Assembly: GCA_964367055.1 (NCBI GenBank)
Contig: CAYIWD010000004.1
Location: forward strand, 1 to 38,504
Origin: UM-FILTER-39-64 sp964367055
GTDB taxonomy: Bacteria > Patescibacteriota > Minisyncoccia > UBA6257 > UBA9933
Length of the DNA: 38,504 nucleotides
Reading direction: 5' to 3'
In this document: piece by piece, positions 1 to 7,999 of the stretch
How positions within the stretch are numbered: the first letter of the stretch is position 1
Layout of the letters: every line of letters starts with the position of its first letter
The notes under the pieces: generated by a model
The model's input: only the letters and a program-made list of their open reading frames with translations
What the model was told of the DNA's origin: nothing
Database searches by the model: none
Position numbers and translations under genes: made by a program

Positions 1-681
1 AATATTCAATTTCTTTCCTGGAATGACCCCGAGAATATTATCCATAAATTCCAGTGGGATTTCCTGAATATGGTTTTGGGAGAATTTTATAAAGTGCCAG
101 TTGACGCTCCCGGATATCCCATTTTAAGAGATAAAATAGATGCGGCTTTGGCCAGTGATTCTTTTTGGTGGGCATCGACCAAACCTTGGTGGAGTTTGGA
201 AATGATTGAAGTAGGCGCTTGGCGGCTTTTGGAGGCGATAGAGGCGATTCCCAATATTTCCAAAGATAAGGTTGATAGAGCTCGCGATTTTTACACCAAA
301 ATTATTTCCACGGCTTTTAATTGGCAGAGAACCGGCCGCATTCGGCAAATGATGAAAGAACAGAAATCGGTTCTCCGCATTCCTTTCAAAGATAGGACGA
401 TTAGCAGAGGCGGAGCGGAGAAAGGGGTATATTACGCTTTCATTGATATGATGAAAAAATTAGAAAGAGAAGCAGCGAAGAAAAGAGAATACGAAAAAGC
501 GATTTTGTGGCGAGATGCCATTTACAAGCTTGAAAATAAACTTGATATTTACGATACCATAAACGCCATTGATCTTTTGCGGGTTGAAATTCCGTATAGT
601 GGGGTGGAAGCGACAATTAAGAAATATAAGAAAAAGTATCAGGAGATTCGCGGCGGTCAACCGGAACAGCGGGGCACATAA
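1..681 (+). CDS. hypothetical protein, 5' end outside window, UVR-like C-terminal helix pair
   Basis: The frame is open from base 1, so the true start lies upstream; the ATG at 70 is only the first in-frame Met. 226 codons are visible. I do not recognise the family. Near the N-terminal end there is a Trp-rich stretch (SFWWASTKPWWS). From about visible residue 150 there is a charged helical segment (LEREAAKKREYEKAILWRD) that resembles the UVR motif of UvrB/UvrC/ClpC, which forms a helical pair for protein-protein contact. The tail is Lys-rich and ends in GGQPEQRGT. A role in a DNA- or nuclease-related complex would be a guess based on that motif alone. A probable terminator follows. Confidence 0.6.
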   Translation, partial: NIQFLSWNDPENIIHKFQWDFLNMVLGEFYKVPVDAPGYPILRDKIDAALASDSFWWASTKPWWSLEMIEVGAWRLLEAIEAIPNISKDKVDRARDFYTKIISTAFNWQRTGRIRQMMKEQKSVLRIPFKDRTISRGGAEKGVYYAFIDMMKKLEREAAKKREYEKAILWRDAIYKLENKLDIYDTINAIDLLRVEIPYSGVEATIKKYKKKYQEIRGGQPEQRGT

Positions 682-791
682 GTTCAATTAGCTTGCGATG
701 ATTTATAACGGTATCGAGCTCACTTATGGCATGCGGCACGCCCATTATTGCTTTTGAAAAAGGAAAAACAGGCTTCATAATTAAAGACAAT

Positions 792-826
792 AAGAGGCGC
801 GCCCTATTTAGGACGGCCCCTTTTTT
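792..826 (+). terminator. probable rho-independent terminator
   Basis: An imperfect GC-rich hairpin (GAGGCGCGCC, loop, GGACGGCCCC) is followed directly by six T. It closes the transcript of the partial gene at the left edge. Confidence 0.55.
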
Positions 827-850
827 GCAATAGCTATTTAATTATAATTG

Positions 851-859
851 TGGTATGAT
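851..859 (+). promoter_or_regulatory. extended -10 promoter of a leaderless gene
   Basis: TGgTATGAT ends 7 nt before the ATG at 867, so transcription should start at or next to the start codon. No convincing -35 is present at 17 nt. Confidence 0.5.
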
Positions 860-866
860 GTAGATA

Positions 867-1268
867 ATGAAATTAGTGAGAAAGGCGAAAATCGGCTTAG
901 ATAAAAAATTCCAAAAGGTCTTAAAAACACCCGCGGGTTTTGATTTTTTTGTGGCAATTCACGACTTTATTAAACACATTGAATTAAATCCATCGCTTTT
1001 AAATAATCTTTCGCGCCGCCTTAAACCTAATCGAGAAATGAATATTCCAAATAAATACAATTATTTGAAACAGATTTATCAGGGAATAGAAGACGCTAAT
1101 ATTAAGTCCAACATTGATTTGGGACATGCAAGATACGCGGTACTTTTAGAGTTAAATAGAATTCGAAATAAAGATGTTTCGGAAAGTAATTCGTTTTGGA
1201 AAAGACGAGAATTATCCAGGAAATTGACGAGCGAAATTTATGAGAGATTAAAACTCATTAGCGCTTGA
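867..1268 (+). CDS. hypothetical protein, 133 aa
   Basis: A basic, mostly helical soluble protein without signal peptide or membrane segment. I do not recognise the family. The ATG at 867 is chosen because an extended -10 box (TGgTATGAT) ends 7 nt upstream, which fits leaderless expression seen elsewhere in the window. The C-terminal half is rich in Arg/Lys and Glu (RYAVLLELNRIRNKDVSESN), suggesting a helical protein that could contact nucleic acid or another protein, but no motif proves this. It stands alone between a terminator on the left and the RRM gene on the right. Confidence 0.6.
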   Translation: MKLVRKAKIGLDKKFQKVLKTPAGFDFFVAIHDFIKHIELNPSLLNNLSRRLKPNREMNIPNKYNYLKQIYQGIEDANIKSNIDLGHARYAVLLELNRIRNKDVSESNSFWKRRELSRKLTSEIYERLKLISA

Positions 1269-1369
1269 CTTTTTACAAAAATAGGTATAGTGTAATACCG
1301 TAAGTTTCTATTAAGTTTCTTTCTTATGTTTTTATTAAAAGTAAGCAGTAGAAAAGAAATAAGATAGTT

Positions 1370-1374
1370 GGTCG
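1370..1374 (+). promoter_or_regulatory. GGTCG leader motif
   Basis: GGTCG lies 34 nt before the ATG of the RRM gene, in a 140-nt AT-rich gap. It is one of six such motifs in the window (see findings). Confidence 0.35.
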
Positions 1375-1408
1375 ACTTACTAAGTAATAAAATTATAAGA
1401 AATTAAGT

Positions 1409-1732
1409 ATGGCAAAAAAATTATATGTGGGTGGATTGCCTTATAGCACCACCGACGCTACTTTAAAAGAGACTTTTTCAGCAGCTGGGACAGTTGAATC
1501 GGCGACAGTTATCATTGATAGGATGACTAACCGTTCAAAGGGATTTGGCTTTGTAGAAATGTCATCCGATGAAGAGGCGCAAAAAGCTATTGAAATGTTT
1601 AACGGCAAGGATATTGAGGGCAGAAACATCACAGTGAATGAAGCTCGTCCTATGGAGCCAAGAGCTCCTCGCCAAGGCGGATTTAACCGCGACAGCAGAG
1701 GATTTGGCGGAGGCAGCAGAAATCGCTGGTAA
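1409..1732 (+). CDS. RRM-type RNA-binding protein
   Basis: A 107-aa protein with a single RNA recognition motif over residues 1-80: RNP2 is LYVGGL near the N-terminus and RNP1 is KGFGFVEM at about residues 44-51, with the aromatic residues that stack on RNA bases. A Gly/Arg/Asn-rich tail (FGGGSRNRW) follows, as in the short bacterial and cyanobacterial RRM proteins, which act as cytoplasmic RNA chaperones, often cold-induced. The gene has a long AT-rich leader with a GGTCG motif and a structured 3' UTR ending in a terminator, so it is a monocistronic unit. The assignment to the RRM family is firm; the RNA targets are unknown. Confidence 0.93.
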   Translation: MAKKLYVGGLPYSTTDATLKETFSAAGTVESATVIIDRMTNRSKGFGFVEMSSDEEAQKAIEMFNGKDIEGRNITVNEARPMEPRAPRQGGFNRDSRGFGGGSRNRW

Positions 1733-1838
1733 ACCCCGTTACTTGACCACAAACTATTGGAATCCCGTGGCAAGCTATTTGGGCTTACTCTGTTCATTTG
1801 GTCCTGCGCTAAAAGCGTAAGGCATCAAGTAACGGGGT
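1733..1838 (+). repeat. long inverted repeat in the 3' UTR of the RRM gene
   Basis: ACCCCGTTACTTGA (1733-1746) is perfectly complementary to TCAAGTAACGGGGT (1825-1838), 14 bp with a 78-nt loop. It begins directly at the stop codon of the RRM gene. The arms start with the same CCCCGTTA as other palindromic repeats in the window, so it may be a dispersed element as well as an RNA structure. Confidence 0.7.
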
Positions 1839-1851
1839 AAACATTATCCAC

Positions 1852-1876
1852 AAAAACCCCTTAACCGGGGTTTTTT
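1852..1876 (+). terminator. rho-independent terminator of the RRM gene
   Basis: AAAACCCC - TTAACC - GGGGTTTTTT: a compact hairpin with a T-run. Confidence 0.85.
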
Positions 1877-1911
1877 GTTTGCCGACAGGCAGGTTTTTTG
1901 GCAAAAGGGTA

Positions 1912-1939
1912 TTGTTATTTTTAGATAAGGCAGTATAAT
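1912..1939 (+). promoter_or_regulatory. sigma70-type promoter upstream of the secreted DUF5666-like gene
   Basis: TTGTTA (1912-1917), 16-nt spacer, TATAAT (1934-1939). The leader then carries GGTCG at 1980-1984, 20 nt before the ATG at 2005. Confidence 0.5.
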
Positions 1940-2004
1940 AAATTAAAGAATATTATATTTGGCTTATTGAAATAATAAAGGTCGATATTAATAAATAAAA
2001 AACA

Positions 2005-3192
2005 ATGATTAAATTAAAATTTTTAGTTTTTAGTCCATTTTTAGTAGTGGCTCTTATAGTTAATGCGCAAAGTGTAGGTAGCGGCGCGAGTGGGTCGGGA
2101 TATATCACTCCAACAACAACCGTTTATCCGGCGCCAGTACCAGTACCGCCACCCGTGGATTACGGATTTATCCAATTTAATAATCTTACAGTTGAAAGCG
2201 TTTCCGCAACAAACCTACCCGCAGAAATTCTTGCTAGCAATCCGTCTATTTATCCTTTAATGGGGATGGAGGGTGATAAAAGTAGTAGTGGTGTTTTGAA
2301 TACAACGTGCTACGAATTCGGCAGCCGGGACGCATCAAAAGGCACCAGCGTAGCTTGCCCGACGCCAAAAATAAACAATCAGCCGTATAGGATAGAAGTA
2401 GATGTTTCAACTAAACTTTATTTGCGCGACAGAACGCTGGCCGTCTTAAGCGATTTCACAGCCGGCGACCAGATTAATGTTTTTGGTTATTACAATACTG
2501 ATGGCAGCATCCAAGCATATCTGGTCAGGGACTTGTCAAAGCCGGTACAAAGCGAATTTATTCAGTTAAACAATGTTAACCTTATTTCTATCTCTGCTTT
2601 GACAACGCCGGCAACGCTTATTGTTGCCCAATCGCAAGGTTATCCGTGCTACGGTTTTGGCGCAAGTGGGAGCATAAAACAGTCAATTATTTGTCCTATG
2701 GGCGTTGAGTCAGCTTCCTCAAACGCCACGTTAAAAAACCTGGCTGTACCGCAGGCTTTCGCTCCGACATGGGAACGTATGAGAAAATATGTCATAAATA
2801 TTGACGCGCAAACCATAATTCTTGACAGTAATCGTACTCGGATTCAACTTTCTGATCTTAGGGTTGGCGACCAATTAAATATTTATGGCGAAACAAAAGA
2901 TAATGGACAAACCTTGAACGCCGACATTGTGCGCGACCTTTCAATTCCAGCTTTTCCATCAACGTATAGCGGTAAAGTTATAACTGTTAATGCCGACGGC
3001 TCGTTTGTTATTCAAACGAGTGACGGCAGGACAATCACCGTAAAAAATCCGATTCAAGTTGGTGCCGCAGTCCAGATTACCGGACTTCTTGACCGTCTAA
3101 CAAGTATATTATCACAGGTTACAAGCATTATAATTGGCGGCGGTTTTATCCCAATGCCTCTTCCGGCGACGGTTCCTGGAGCGCAGCGCTAA
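2005..3192 (+). CDS. secreted protein with DUF5666-like beta-barrel repeats
   Basis: A 395-aa protein with an N-terminal signal peptide (hydrophobic stretch to about residue 21, ending NAQS) and a Ser/Gly/Pro/Thr-rich linker up to about residue 50. Three regions then carry the pattern of DUF5666-like small beta domains, with a core such as LSDLRVGDQLNIYGETKDNG followed by an A..VRDLS strand (about residues 130-175, 255-315 and 320-375). The family is widespread in Patescibacteria as extracytoplasmic, probably OB-fold-like domains of unknown ligand. Two Cys pairs in the middle (around CYEFGSRD...VACP and CYGFG...IICP) may form disulfides. It has its own promoter and terminator. Two smaller DUF5666-like proteins occur elsewhere in the window. 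Confidence 0.75.
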   Translation: MIKLKFLVFSPFLVVALIVNAQSVGSGASGSGYITPTTTVYPAPVPVPPPVDYGFIQFNNLTVESVSATNLPAEILASNPSIYPLMGMEGDKSSSGVLNTTCYEFGSRDASKGTSVACPTPKINNQPYRIEVDVSTKLYLRDRTLAVLSDFTAGDQINVFGYYNTDGSIQAYLVRDLSKPVQSEFIQLNNVNLISISALTTPATLIVAQSQGYPCYGFGASGSIKQSIICPMGVESASSNATLKNLAVPQAFAPTWERMRKYVINIDAQTIILDSNRTRIQLSDLRVGDQLNIYGETKDNGQTLNADIVRDLSIPAFPSTYSGKVITVNADGSFVIQTSDGRTITVKNPIQVGAAVQITGLLDRLTSILSQVTSIIIGGGFIPMPLPATVPGAQR

Positions 3193-3220
3193 TACAATAA
3201 TACGGACGACTTTTTACAAG

Positions 3221-3243
3221 AAGCCCTTATTTAGGGTTTTTTG
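3221..3243 (+). terminator. rho-independent terminator
   Basis: AAGCCCT - tatt - TAGGGTTTTTT, directly after the secreted protein gene. Confidence 0.75.
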
Positions 3244-3277
3244 TTTGCAAATATAATGTATAATATTAATATATCTT

Positions 3278-3655
3278 ATGTATCTTATGAAAGAAAAATT
3301 TATTAATGTTATTTTTATCGGCGTCATTCTTTTGATAGTTATTTTTCTTTTCACTATTGTTGATTATTTCATACATGGTTTGGAGAGTATATGGGGCGTG
3401 CCAGATTATTATTTTAGAAATAAAATACCAGCGGGATTTTTTTGGGGAGTTGTCGGATTGTTCCTGGCAAAAAAGTTTGAAAATATATGGCTGAAATCTT
3501 TGGCTGTGGCAGGAGTTATCGCTCTTGCCTTACAAATTAGATATTTTATTGAAGGTTACGCTTTAAGTTTTGTGTTATTGTTTTTACTAATCCATTTTGC
3601 TATTCTATACTTATTATCGGTCTTAATGTTTTGGGTTTTAGGCCGCCGCACCTAA
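3278..3655 (+). CDS. small polytopic membrane protein
   Basis: A 125-aa protein with about four membrane helices: residues 8-32, 47-63, 70-87 and 95-120, with a conserved-looking periplasmic or loop segment (GVPDYYFRNKIPAGFFWG). I do not recognise a named family. TATAAT at 3258-3263 lies 14 nt before the ATG at 3278; the second Met at 3287 (MKEKFINV) is an equally likely start and would still keep all helices. It is followed after 13 nt by the truncated cupredoxin gene and may be cotranscribed with it. No function can be given. Confidence 0.65.
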   Translation: MYLMKEKFINVIFIGVILLIVIFLFTIVDYFIHGLESIWGVPDYYFRNKIPAGFFWGVVGLFLAKKFENIWLKSLAVAGVIALALQIRYFIEGYALSFVLLFLLIHFAILYLLSVLMFWVLGRRT

Positions 3656-3668
3656 TTAATTTAAAAAT

Positions 3669-3992
3669 ATGAAAAAAATAATTATAGCCAGCATAATAGT
3701 TGTTGCTATCGCAACTTATTTTATTATTTTTAATAAGACCTTTAATATGATTTTAGTAGATATTTTTACTCCTGCACCTACGGCGCCTGTACCTCCACCT
3801 ATTTATGGACCTAATTCTACTTCTGAAAATCCCGCGCCAGCGCCAGCAAGCGTTACCGTAAACATAAAAAATTTTTCATTCAATCCAGCAGCACTAACCA
3901 TCAAGACAGGTACAAAAGTAATATGGGCTAATAATGACAGCGCTCCTCATACTATTACATCTGATTCGGGCAATCTCTTAAATTCCTCTTGA
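3669..3992 (+). pseudogene. truncated cupredoxin (plastocyanin-like), copper site incomplete
   Basis: A 107-aa protein: a membrane anchor or signal (residues 4-21), a Pro/Ala-rich linker, then the start of a cupredoxin domain (VNIKNFSFNPAALTIKTGTK, VIWANNDSAPHTITSDSG). The first His ligand (APHT) is present, but the frame stops right after NLLNSS. The usual second half, which carries the Cys, His and Met copper ligands in a CxxHPxM-type motif, is missing. Just downstream another reading frame (3982-4047) encodes the end of an unrelated membrane protein, so a deletion probably fused two genes. The product could not bind type-1 copper normally. It may be a decayed gene; an annotation pipeline would probably still call it a CDS. 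Confidence 0.75.
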
Positions 3993-4047
3993 AATCCTCG
4001 GCTTTATTATCGCGGCCAGCGGCTACTACAAGCTGATTCGACGATAA
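3982..4047 (+). pseudogene. 3' remnant of a membrane protein gene
   Basis: A frame different from the cupredoxin reads IPLEILGFIIAASGYYKLIR and a final Arg before TAA. It looks like the last membrane helix and basic tail of a lost gene, joined to the broken cupredoxin. No start is available. Confidence 0.4.
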
Positions 4048-4069
4048 GTCAAAGCCGTCAAACCTCGTT

Positions 4070-4116
4070 GGGCTCTTGCGACTGCATCAATTGCGTCAAT
4101 AGAGCCCTTTTTATTT
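4070..4116 (+). terminator. rho-independent terminator
   Basis: GGGCTCT pairs with AGAGCCC (7 bp), with further inner pairing CGAC/GCGT, followed by CCCTTTTTATTT. It separates the cupredoxin remnant from the sigma-factor gene. Confidence 0.75.
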
Positions 4117-4155
4117 CTCTGGATTTTTAATAAAATAAATGGTATTTTTTGTAAA

Positions 4156-4716
4156 ATGAATTACTCCGATGAACAATTAATTGCCAATTATTTGAAAGGC
4201 GATGAAAAAATGCTGGAGATTTTGATTCAGCGTTATCTTAAGGCGATTTACGGCTTTGTGTATCGTTATATCAATAGTTCCCAGGAAGCTGAAGATATTA
4301 CGCAAGAGGTTTTTATGAGGGCCTGGCGAAATTTTAAGGGTTTTAACCCCCAAAAAGGAAATTTTAAGACATGGATTTTTACTATTGCCAAAAATGCCTC
4401 GCTTGACTTTATAAAAAAGAAAAAAACTACGCCTTTTTCCGAATTTGATAACGAAGAAGGAGAAAATATTTTAACTGAAACCTTGGCTGACCCGGCGCCA
4501 AGTCCAAGCGAAATTCTGGAGAGAGCTGATAATAAACAAAAAGTAAATTCGATTGTGGAAAATTTACCAGTTCAATATCAAATGCTCTTATTTCTTTACT
4601 ATAACGACCATTTCAACTTTCGGGAAATCGCCGAAATTTTAGGCGAGCCGCTTAACACTATAAAAAGCCGACACCGCCGCAGCCTTGTGATGCTTAAAAA
4701 ATTGCTTAGTGGGTAA
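4156..4716 (+). CDS. ECF-type RNA polymerase sigma factor (sigma-70 family)
   Basis: A 186-aa protein with the two ECF domains. Region 2 (about residues 10-80) contains the helix that binds core enzyme and the -10 element (EAEDITQEVFMRAWRNF). Region 4 (about residues 125-184) contains the helix-turn-helix (NFREIAEILGEPLNTIKSRH). A Pro-rich linker (ADPAPSPSEILERA) joins them. Such factors redirect RNA polymerase to a stress or envelope regulon and are usually held by a membrane anti-sigma factor. No anti-sigma gene is adjacent. The membrane protein at 8000-8425, heading the exporter operon, is a candidate: its charged N-terminal segment precedes the membrane helices. That link is inference. 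Confidence 0.9.
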   Translation: MNYSDEQLIANYLKGDEKMLEILIQRYLKAIYGFVYRYINSSQEAEDITQEVFMRAWRNFKGFNPQKGNFKTWIFTIAKNASLDFIKKKKTTPFSEFDNEEGENILTETLADPAPSPSEILERADNKQKVNSIVENLPVQYQMLLFLYYNDHFNFREIAEILGEPLNTIKSRHRRSLVMLKKLLSG

Positions 4717-4721
4717 AATTT

Positions 4722-4729
4722 GCTAAAAT
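4722..4729 (+). promoter_or_regulatory. extended -10 promoter, leaderless type
   Basis: TGcTAAAAT ends 7 nt before the ATG at 4737. The same box stands before gltX. Confidence 0.45.
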
Positions 4730-4736
4730 AAAATAT

Positions 4737-6017
4737 ATGCCACAACCATTAGGAAAGAAGACCTGGCTCATCACTGTTGATATGGGCTATGGCCATCAGC
4801 GAATTGCTTTCCCATTGAGGCGCTTGGCTTTTAAAGACGAAATTATTAAGGCCAATCATTATCTCGGTATCCCCGAGAAAGATAGAGCAATTTGGGAAGG
4901 GTCGCGTCGGTTTTACGAATCCATTTCTAATCTTAAAAGAATCCCTTTAATTGGGGAGTTTATTTTTAAAGTTTACGACAGTTTTCAAAAAATTCCTCAG
5001 TTTTATCCAAAAAGAGACCTCTCCAAGCCCGACTTAGTCCTTAAAAATCTTTATTCTCTAATTAAAAAAGGATGGGGAAGGGACTTAATTGAAAAATTAA
5101 AAAAAGAAAATTCTCGTTTGCCATTACTGACTACTTTTTTTGCGTCGGCTTTTATGGCAGAAGTTTTTGAATACCCGGGAGAAATTTTCTGTATTGTTTG
5201 CGACGCCGACATTTCGCGCACTTGGGCGCCGCTTCAGCCGTCAATCAGTAAAATTAAATATTTAGTTCCTAATGAACGGGTAAAAGAACGGCTTCATTTT
5301 TATGGCGTCAAAAAAGAGAATATTTTTTTGACTGGTTGTCCTTTGCCAATGGAAAATATAGGAGAGAATTACGAAATTTTAAAAAATGATTTAGCTTTTC
5401 GGCTTTTTAATCTTGACCCAAAAAAGAAATATTTTGAAAATTATCAAACTCTTATTTCTGAATTTCTGGGCGCTCTACCCAAAAAATCAGACCATCCTTT
5501 GACAATTCTTTTCAGTATTGGCGGCGCTGGCGCCCAAAAAGAAATTGCCTTAAAAGCCATGCATAGTTTAGCTCAAAAAATAAAAAATTCAGAAATAAAA
5601 TTTATCGTCTCCGTCGGTATCAGAAGCGAGGTGCGTGATTATTTTGCAAGAATTATTTCTAGCTTGAATGTTGAAATCATTTACGAATCAAATATTTCTG
5701 ATTATTTTAAAAAATTCAACCAAGCATTGCGGAAAACCGATATCCTTTGGACTAAGCCGAGTGAATTATCGTTTTATTCCGGCCTTGGTATCCCGATAAT
5801 TATCGCGCCAACCATTGGTTCCCAAGAAGATTTTAATCGGGAATGGCTTTTAAAATTAGGTTCGGGAATTTTACAGGAGAATCTCAATTATGTTGAAGAG
5901 TGGCTTTTTGATTTATTGGAAAGCGGCTGGCTGGCAGAAGCGGCAATGCAGGGTTTTATTGAAACAGAAAAAATGGGAACTTATAATATTGAACGCGTTG
6001 TCAATTCTATTTTATGA
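4737..6017 (+). CDS. GT28/MurG-like glycosyltransferase family protein
   Basis: A 426-aa soluble protein whose two halves resemble the GT-B fold of MurG and diglyceride glycosyltransferases. The N-terminus reads TWLITVDMGYGHQRIAFPLR, as in the GHxR loop that binds the lipid-side acceptor. The C-terminal half has a Gly-rich turn (FSIGGAGAQKE, about residue 258) and a nucleotide-sugar-like segment (TKPSELSFYSGLGIPIIIAP, about residues 339-358) where MurG has its GGxG and E-containing donor-binding motif. The donor and acceptor cannot be read from the sequence. The stop overlaps the next ATG (ATGA), so it is translationally coupled to the permease at 6014. Confidence 0.65.
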   Translation: MPQPLGKKTWLITVDMGYGHQRIAFPLRRLAFKDEIIKANHYLGIPEKDRAIWEGSRRFYESISNLKRIPLIGEFIFKVYDSFQKIPQFYPKRDLSKPDLVLKNLYSLIKKGWGRDLIEKLKKENSRLPLLTTFFASAFMAEVFEYPGEIFCIVCDADISRTWAPLQPSISKIKYLVPNERVKERLHFYGVKKENIFLTGCPLPMENIGENYEILKNDLAFRLFNLDPKKKYFENYQTLISEFLGALPKKSDHPLTILFSIGGAGAQKEIALKAMHSLAQKIKNSEIKFIVSVGIRSEVRDYFARIISSLNVEIIYESNISDYFKKFNQALRKTDILWTKPSELSFYSGLGIPIIIAPTIGSQEDFNREWLLKLGSGILQENLNYVEEWLFDLLESGWLAEAAMQGFIETEKMGTYNIERVVNSIL

Positions 6018-6925
6018 CCTGGTTTTTAGCAGCAATTTTAGCTTATTTTCTTTTAGCGGTCGTTTCTTTATTTGACCGTTATATTTTAATAGGGCCGGTT
6101 CACGAACCAAAAGTTTACGCCTTTTGGGTCGGCACTTTGACTTTTTTAATTGCTATTTTGATTATTCCTTTCGGCATAAATTTTCCATCAATAGATTTCA
6201 TTTTAATCGGTTTGGCCTCTGGTTTTATCAGAATTTTCGGCATTCTGTTTTTGTACGAAGGAATTCATCGGCTTGAGGTTTCAAGGGTTGTGCCGGCAAT
6301 GAACGGTTTTATGCCGATTTTCAGTTTTTTACTTTTCTTTTTGTTTTTTCCCGGCCTTGAATCTTTGGGTCTATTTACCATTATCGCCTTTATTTTGCTG
6401 GTTGGCGGTTCAGTCCTAATTTCTTCAAAAAAACTCTCTCATATTTTTTCTGATTTAAAGAATTTAAAATACCCGGCTATAAGCGCTTTTCTTCTTTCAC
6501 TGAATTTTTTCTTGACTAAAATTCTTTTTTTAAAAACCGATTTTTTGAGCGGGCTTTTCTTGACACTAATGGGCGTAGGCCTGGGAACCGCTAGTTTTTT
6601 TATTATTTTCCCCGATTTTAGAAAGTCATTCAACGCTCCAAAAATCAGCTTTAAGGTTTCAGGTCTTATTGTTTTGGCTCAAATTTTGGGCGCTGCGGGC
6701 GGATTATTGCAGTTTTACTCGGTTTTTCTAGGTGAGCCAGCTCAAGTGCCTATAATCAACGCTTTAGAAGGCACGCGCGACGTTTTCCTTTTGTCGTTTG
6801 TTTTTATATTGTCTTATTGGCGGCCGAATATGCTAAAAGAAAAAATGAGTGGCGCCAGCGGTTTTCAAAAAATTTTAGCTGTTTTGCTTATTGGCGTCGG
6901 TTTGGTTATTTTGGCTTTAAAATAA
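6014..6925 (+). CDS. EamA/DMT-like membrane transporter
   Basis: A 303-aa protein with about ten hydrophobic helices in two repeated halves of five, as in the drug/metabolite transporter superfamily. Helix starts are visible at about residues 2, 33, 61, 92, 116, 150, 177, 214, 250 and 282. The segment RLEVSRVVPAMNGFMPIFS in the first half matches the typical 'A....P..' helix-4 region of EamA domains, and EPAQVPIINALEGTRDVFLL is its counterpart in the second half. Substrate is unknown. It overlaps the upstream gene by 4 nt (ATGA) and lies directly before the glycosidase gene, so an envelope or sugar-related task is possible. Confidence 0.7.
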   Translation: MTWFLAAILAYFLLAVVSLFDRYILIGPVHEPKVYAFWVGTLTFLIAILIIPFGINFPSIDFILIGLASGFIRIFGILFLYEGIHRLEVSRVVPAMNGFMPIFSFLLFFLFFPGLESLGLFTIIAFILLVGGSVLISSKKLSHIFSDLKNLKYPAISAFLLSLNFFLTKILFLKTDFLSGLFLTLMGVGLGTASFFIIFPDFRKSFNAPKISFKVSGLIVLAQILGAAGGLLQFYSVFLGEPAQVPIINALEGTRDVFLLSFVFILSYWRPNMLKEKMSGASGFQKILAVLLIGVGLVILALK

Positions 6926-6942
6926 ACCCTGTTAGAAGCCTA

Positions 6943-7938
6943 ATGATTAAAAAAATTCTGAAAACGATTTTGTGGTTGGGATTAATTTTGTTGTTATTCT
7001 TTGCCGTCTCCTTTTTTATTATTTCTCCGCCTCAAGCTGATAGAATTGTTTGGGGCGTAAATTTTTCTCAAAAGCAATCAGAAAATCTCGGCTTGAACTG
7101 GAAAGAAAATTATTCATTTCTATTGGATGATTTAAGAGTAAAAAATTTGAAATTAGCTATACATTGGGATTTAATTGAGCCGCTCCAAAATAATTATAAA
7201 TTTGACGATTTAGATTGGCAGATTAACGAAGCGGATAAAAAAGGGGCAAAGATAATTTTAGTAATTGGAATGAAAACTGGCCGCTGGCCAGAATGCCATT
7301 TACCTCAATGGGCTAATGGCCTAAGTAAAGAAGAACAGCAAAAAGAAATTTTAGATATGCTTGAAAGTGTTGTATTGAGATATCGTAATTCGGGGGCAGT
7401 TAAATACTGGCAAGTTGAAAACGAGCCGCTTTTTGAATTTGGCGAGTGTCCCTGGACAGATAAAAATTTTTTGAAGGAAGAAATAGGCTTGGTTAAATCT
7501 TTTGATAAAAGGCCGGTTATTATTTCTGATAGCGGCGAATGGTCTTTTTGGTTTGGCTCGGCTGGGCTAGGGGATTTAGTCGGCATTACAATGTACAGAA
7601 AAGTTTGGTTTTCGCCTTTAAATATTTATATTAGTTATCCTTTGACTCCCGCTTTTTATGGGAATAGGGCCGAAATTATCAAAAAAATATTCGGCAAAGA
7701 AGTAATTGGTGTTGAACTTCAAACCGAACCTTGGTGCCAGTCATTTCTTAAGGACTGTCCGCTTAAAGAGCAAGAAAAAACAATGAGTTTAAAAAAATTT
7801 AAAGAAAATCTTGATTTCGCGAGATATAGCGGTTTGAAAGAATTTTATTTATGGGGCGCTGAGTGGTGGTATTGGCAGAAAACAACGCAGAATAATCCGG
7901 CTTTCTGGGAAGAAGCCAAAAATCAGATAATTAGGTAA
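6943..7938 (+). CDS. membrane-anchored TIM-barrel glycoside hydrolase-like protein
   Basis: A 331-aa protein. The start at 6943 is preferred over in-frame Mets upstream that overlap the permease, because it gives a clean signal anchor (residues 9-29). The outside domain resembles clan GH-A (GH5/GH10/GH39) barrels: an early strand LKLAIHWDLIEP, the acid/base motif QVENEP (Glu159 or Glu161) at the end of strand 4, and a late strand GVELQTEPW (Glu258/Glu262) as candidate nucleophile. Several Trp residues near the C-terminus (WGAEWWYWQ) could line a sugar site. Substrate is unknown. The upstream gap contains a degenerate CCCTGTTAGAAG, like the palindromic repeat family of this window. Confidence 0.7.
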   Translation: MIKKILKTILWLGLILLLFFAVSFFIISPPQADRIVWGVNFSQKQSENLGLNWKENYSFLLDDLRVKNLKLAIHWDLIEPLQNNYKFDDLDWQINEADKKGAKIILVIGMKTGRWPECHLPQWANGLSKEEQQKEILDMLESVVLRYRNSGAVKYWQVENEPLFEFGECPWTDKNFLKEEIGLVKSFDKRPVIISDSGEWSFWFGSAGLGDLVGITMYRKVWFSPLNIYISYPLTPAFYGNRAEIIKKIFGKEVIGVELQTEPWCQSFLKDCPLKEQEKTMSLKKFKENLDFARYSGLKEFYLWGAEWWYWQKTTQNNPAFWEEAKNQIIR

Positions 7939-7999
7939 TTAGCTGATAGGGGGCGCACCAAAGGGCGTCCTTTATTCGTATTAATAAATAAAGATATTT

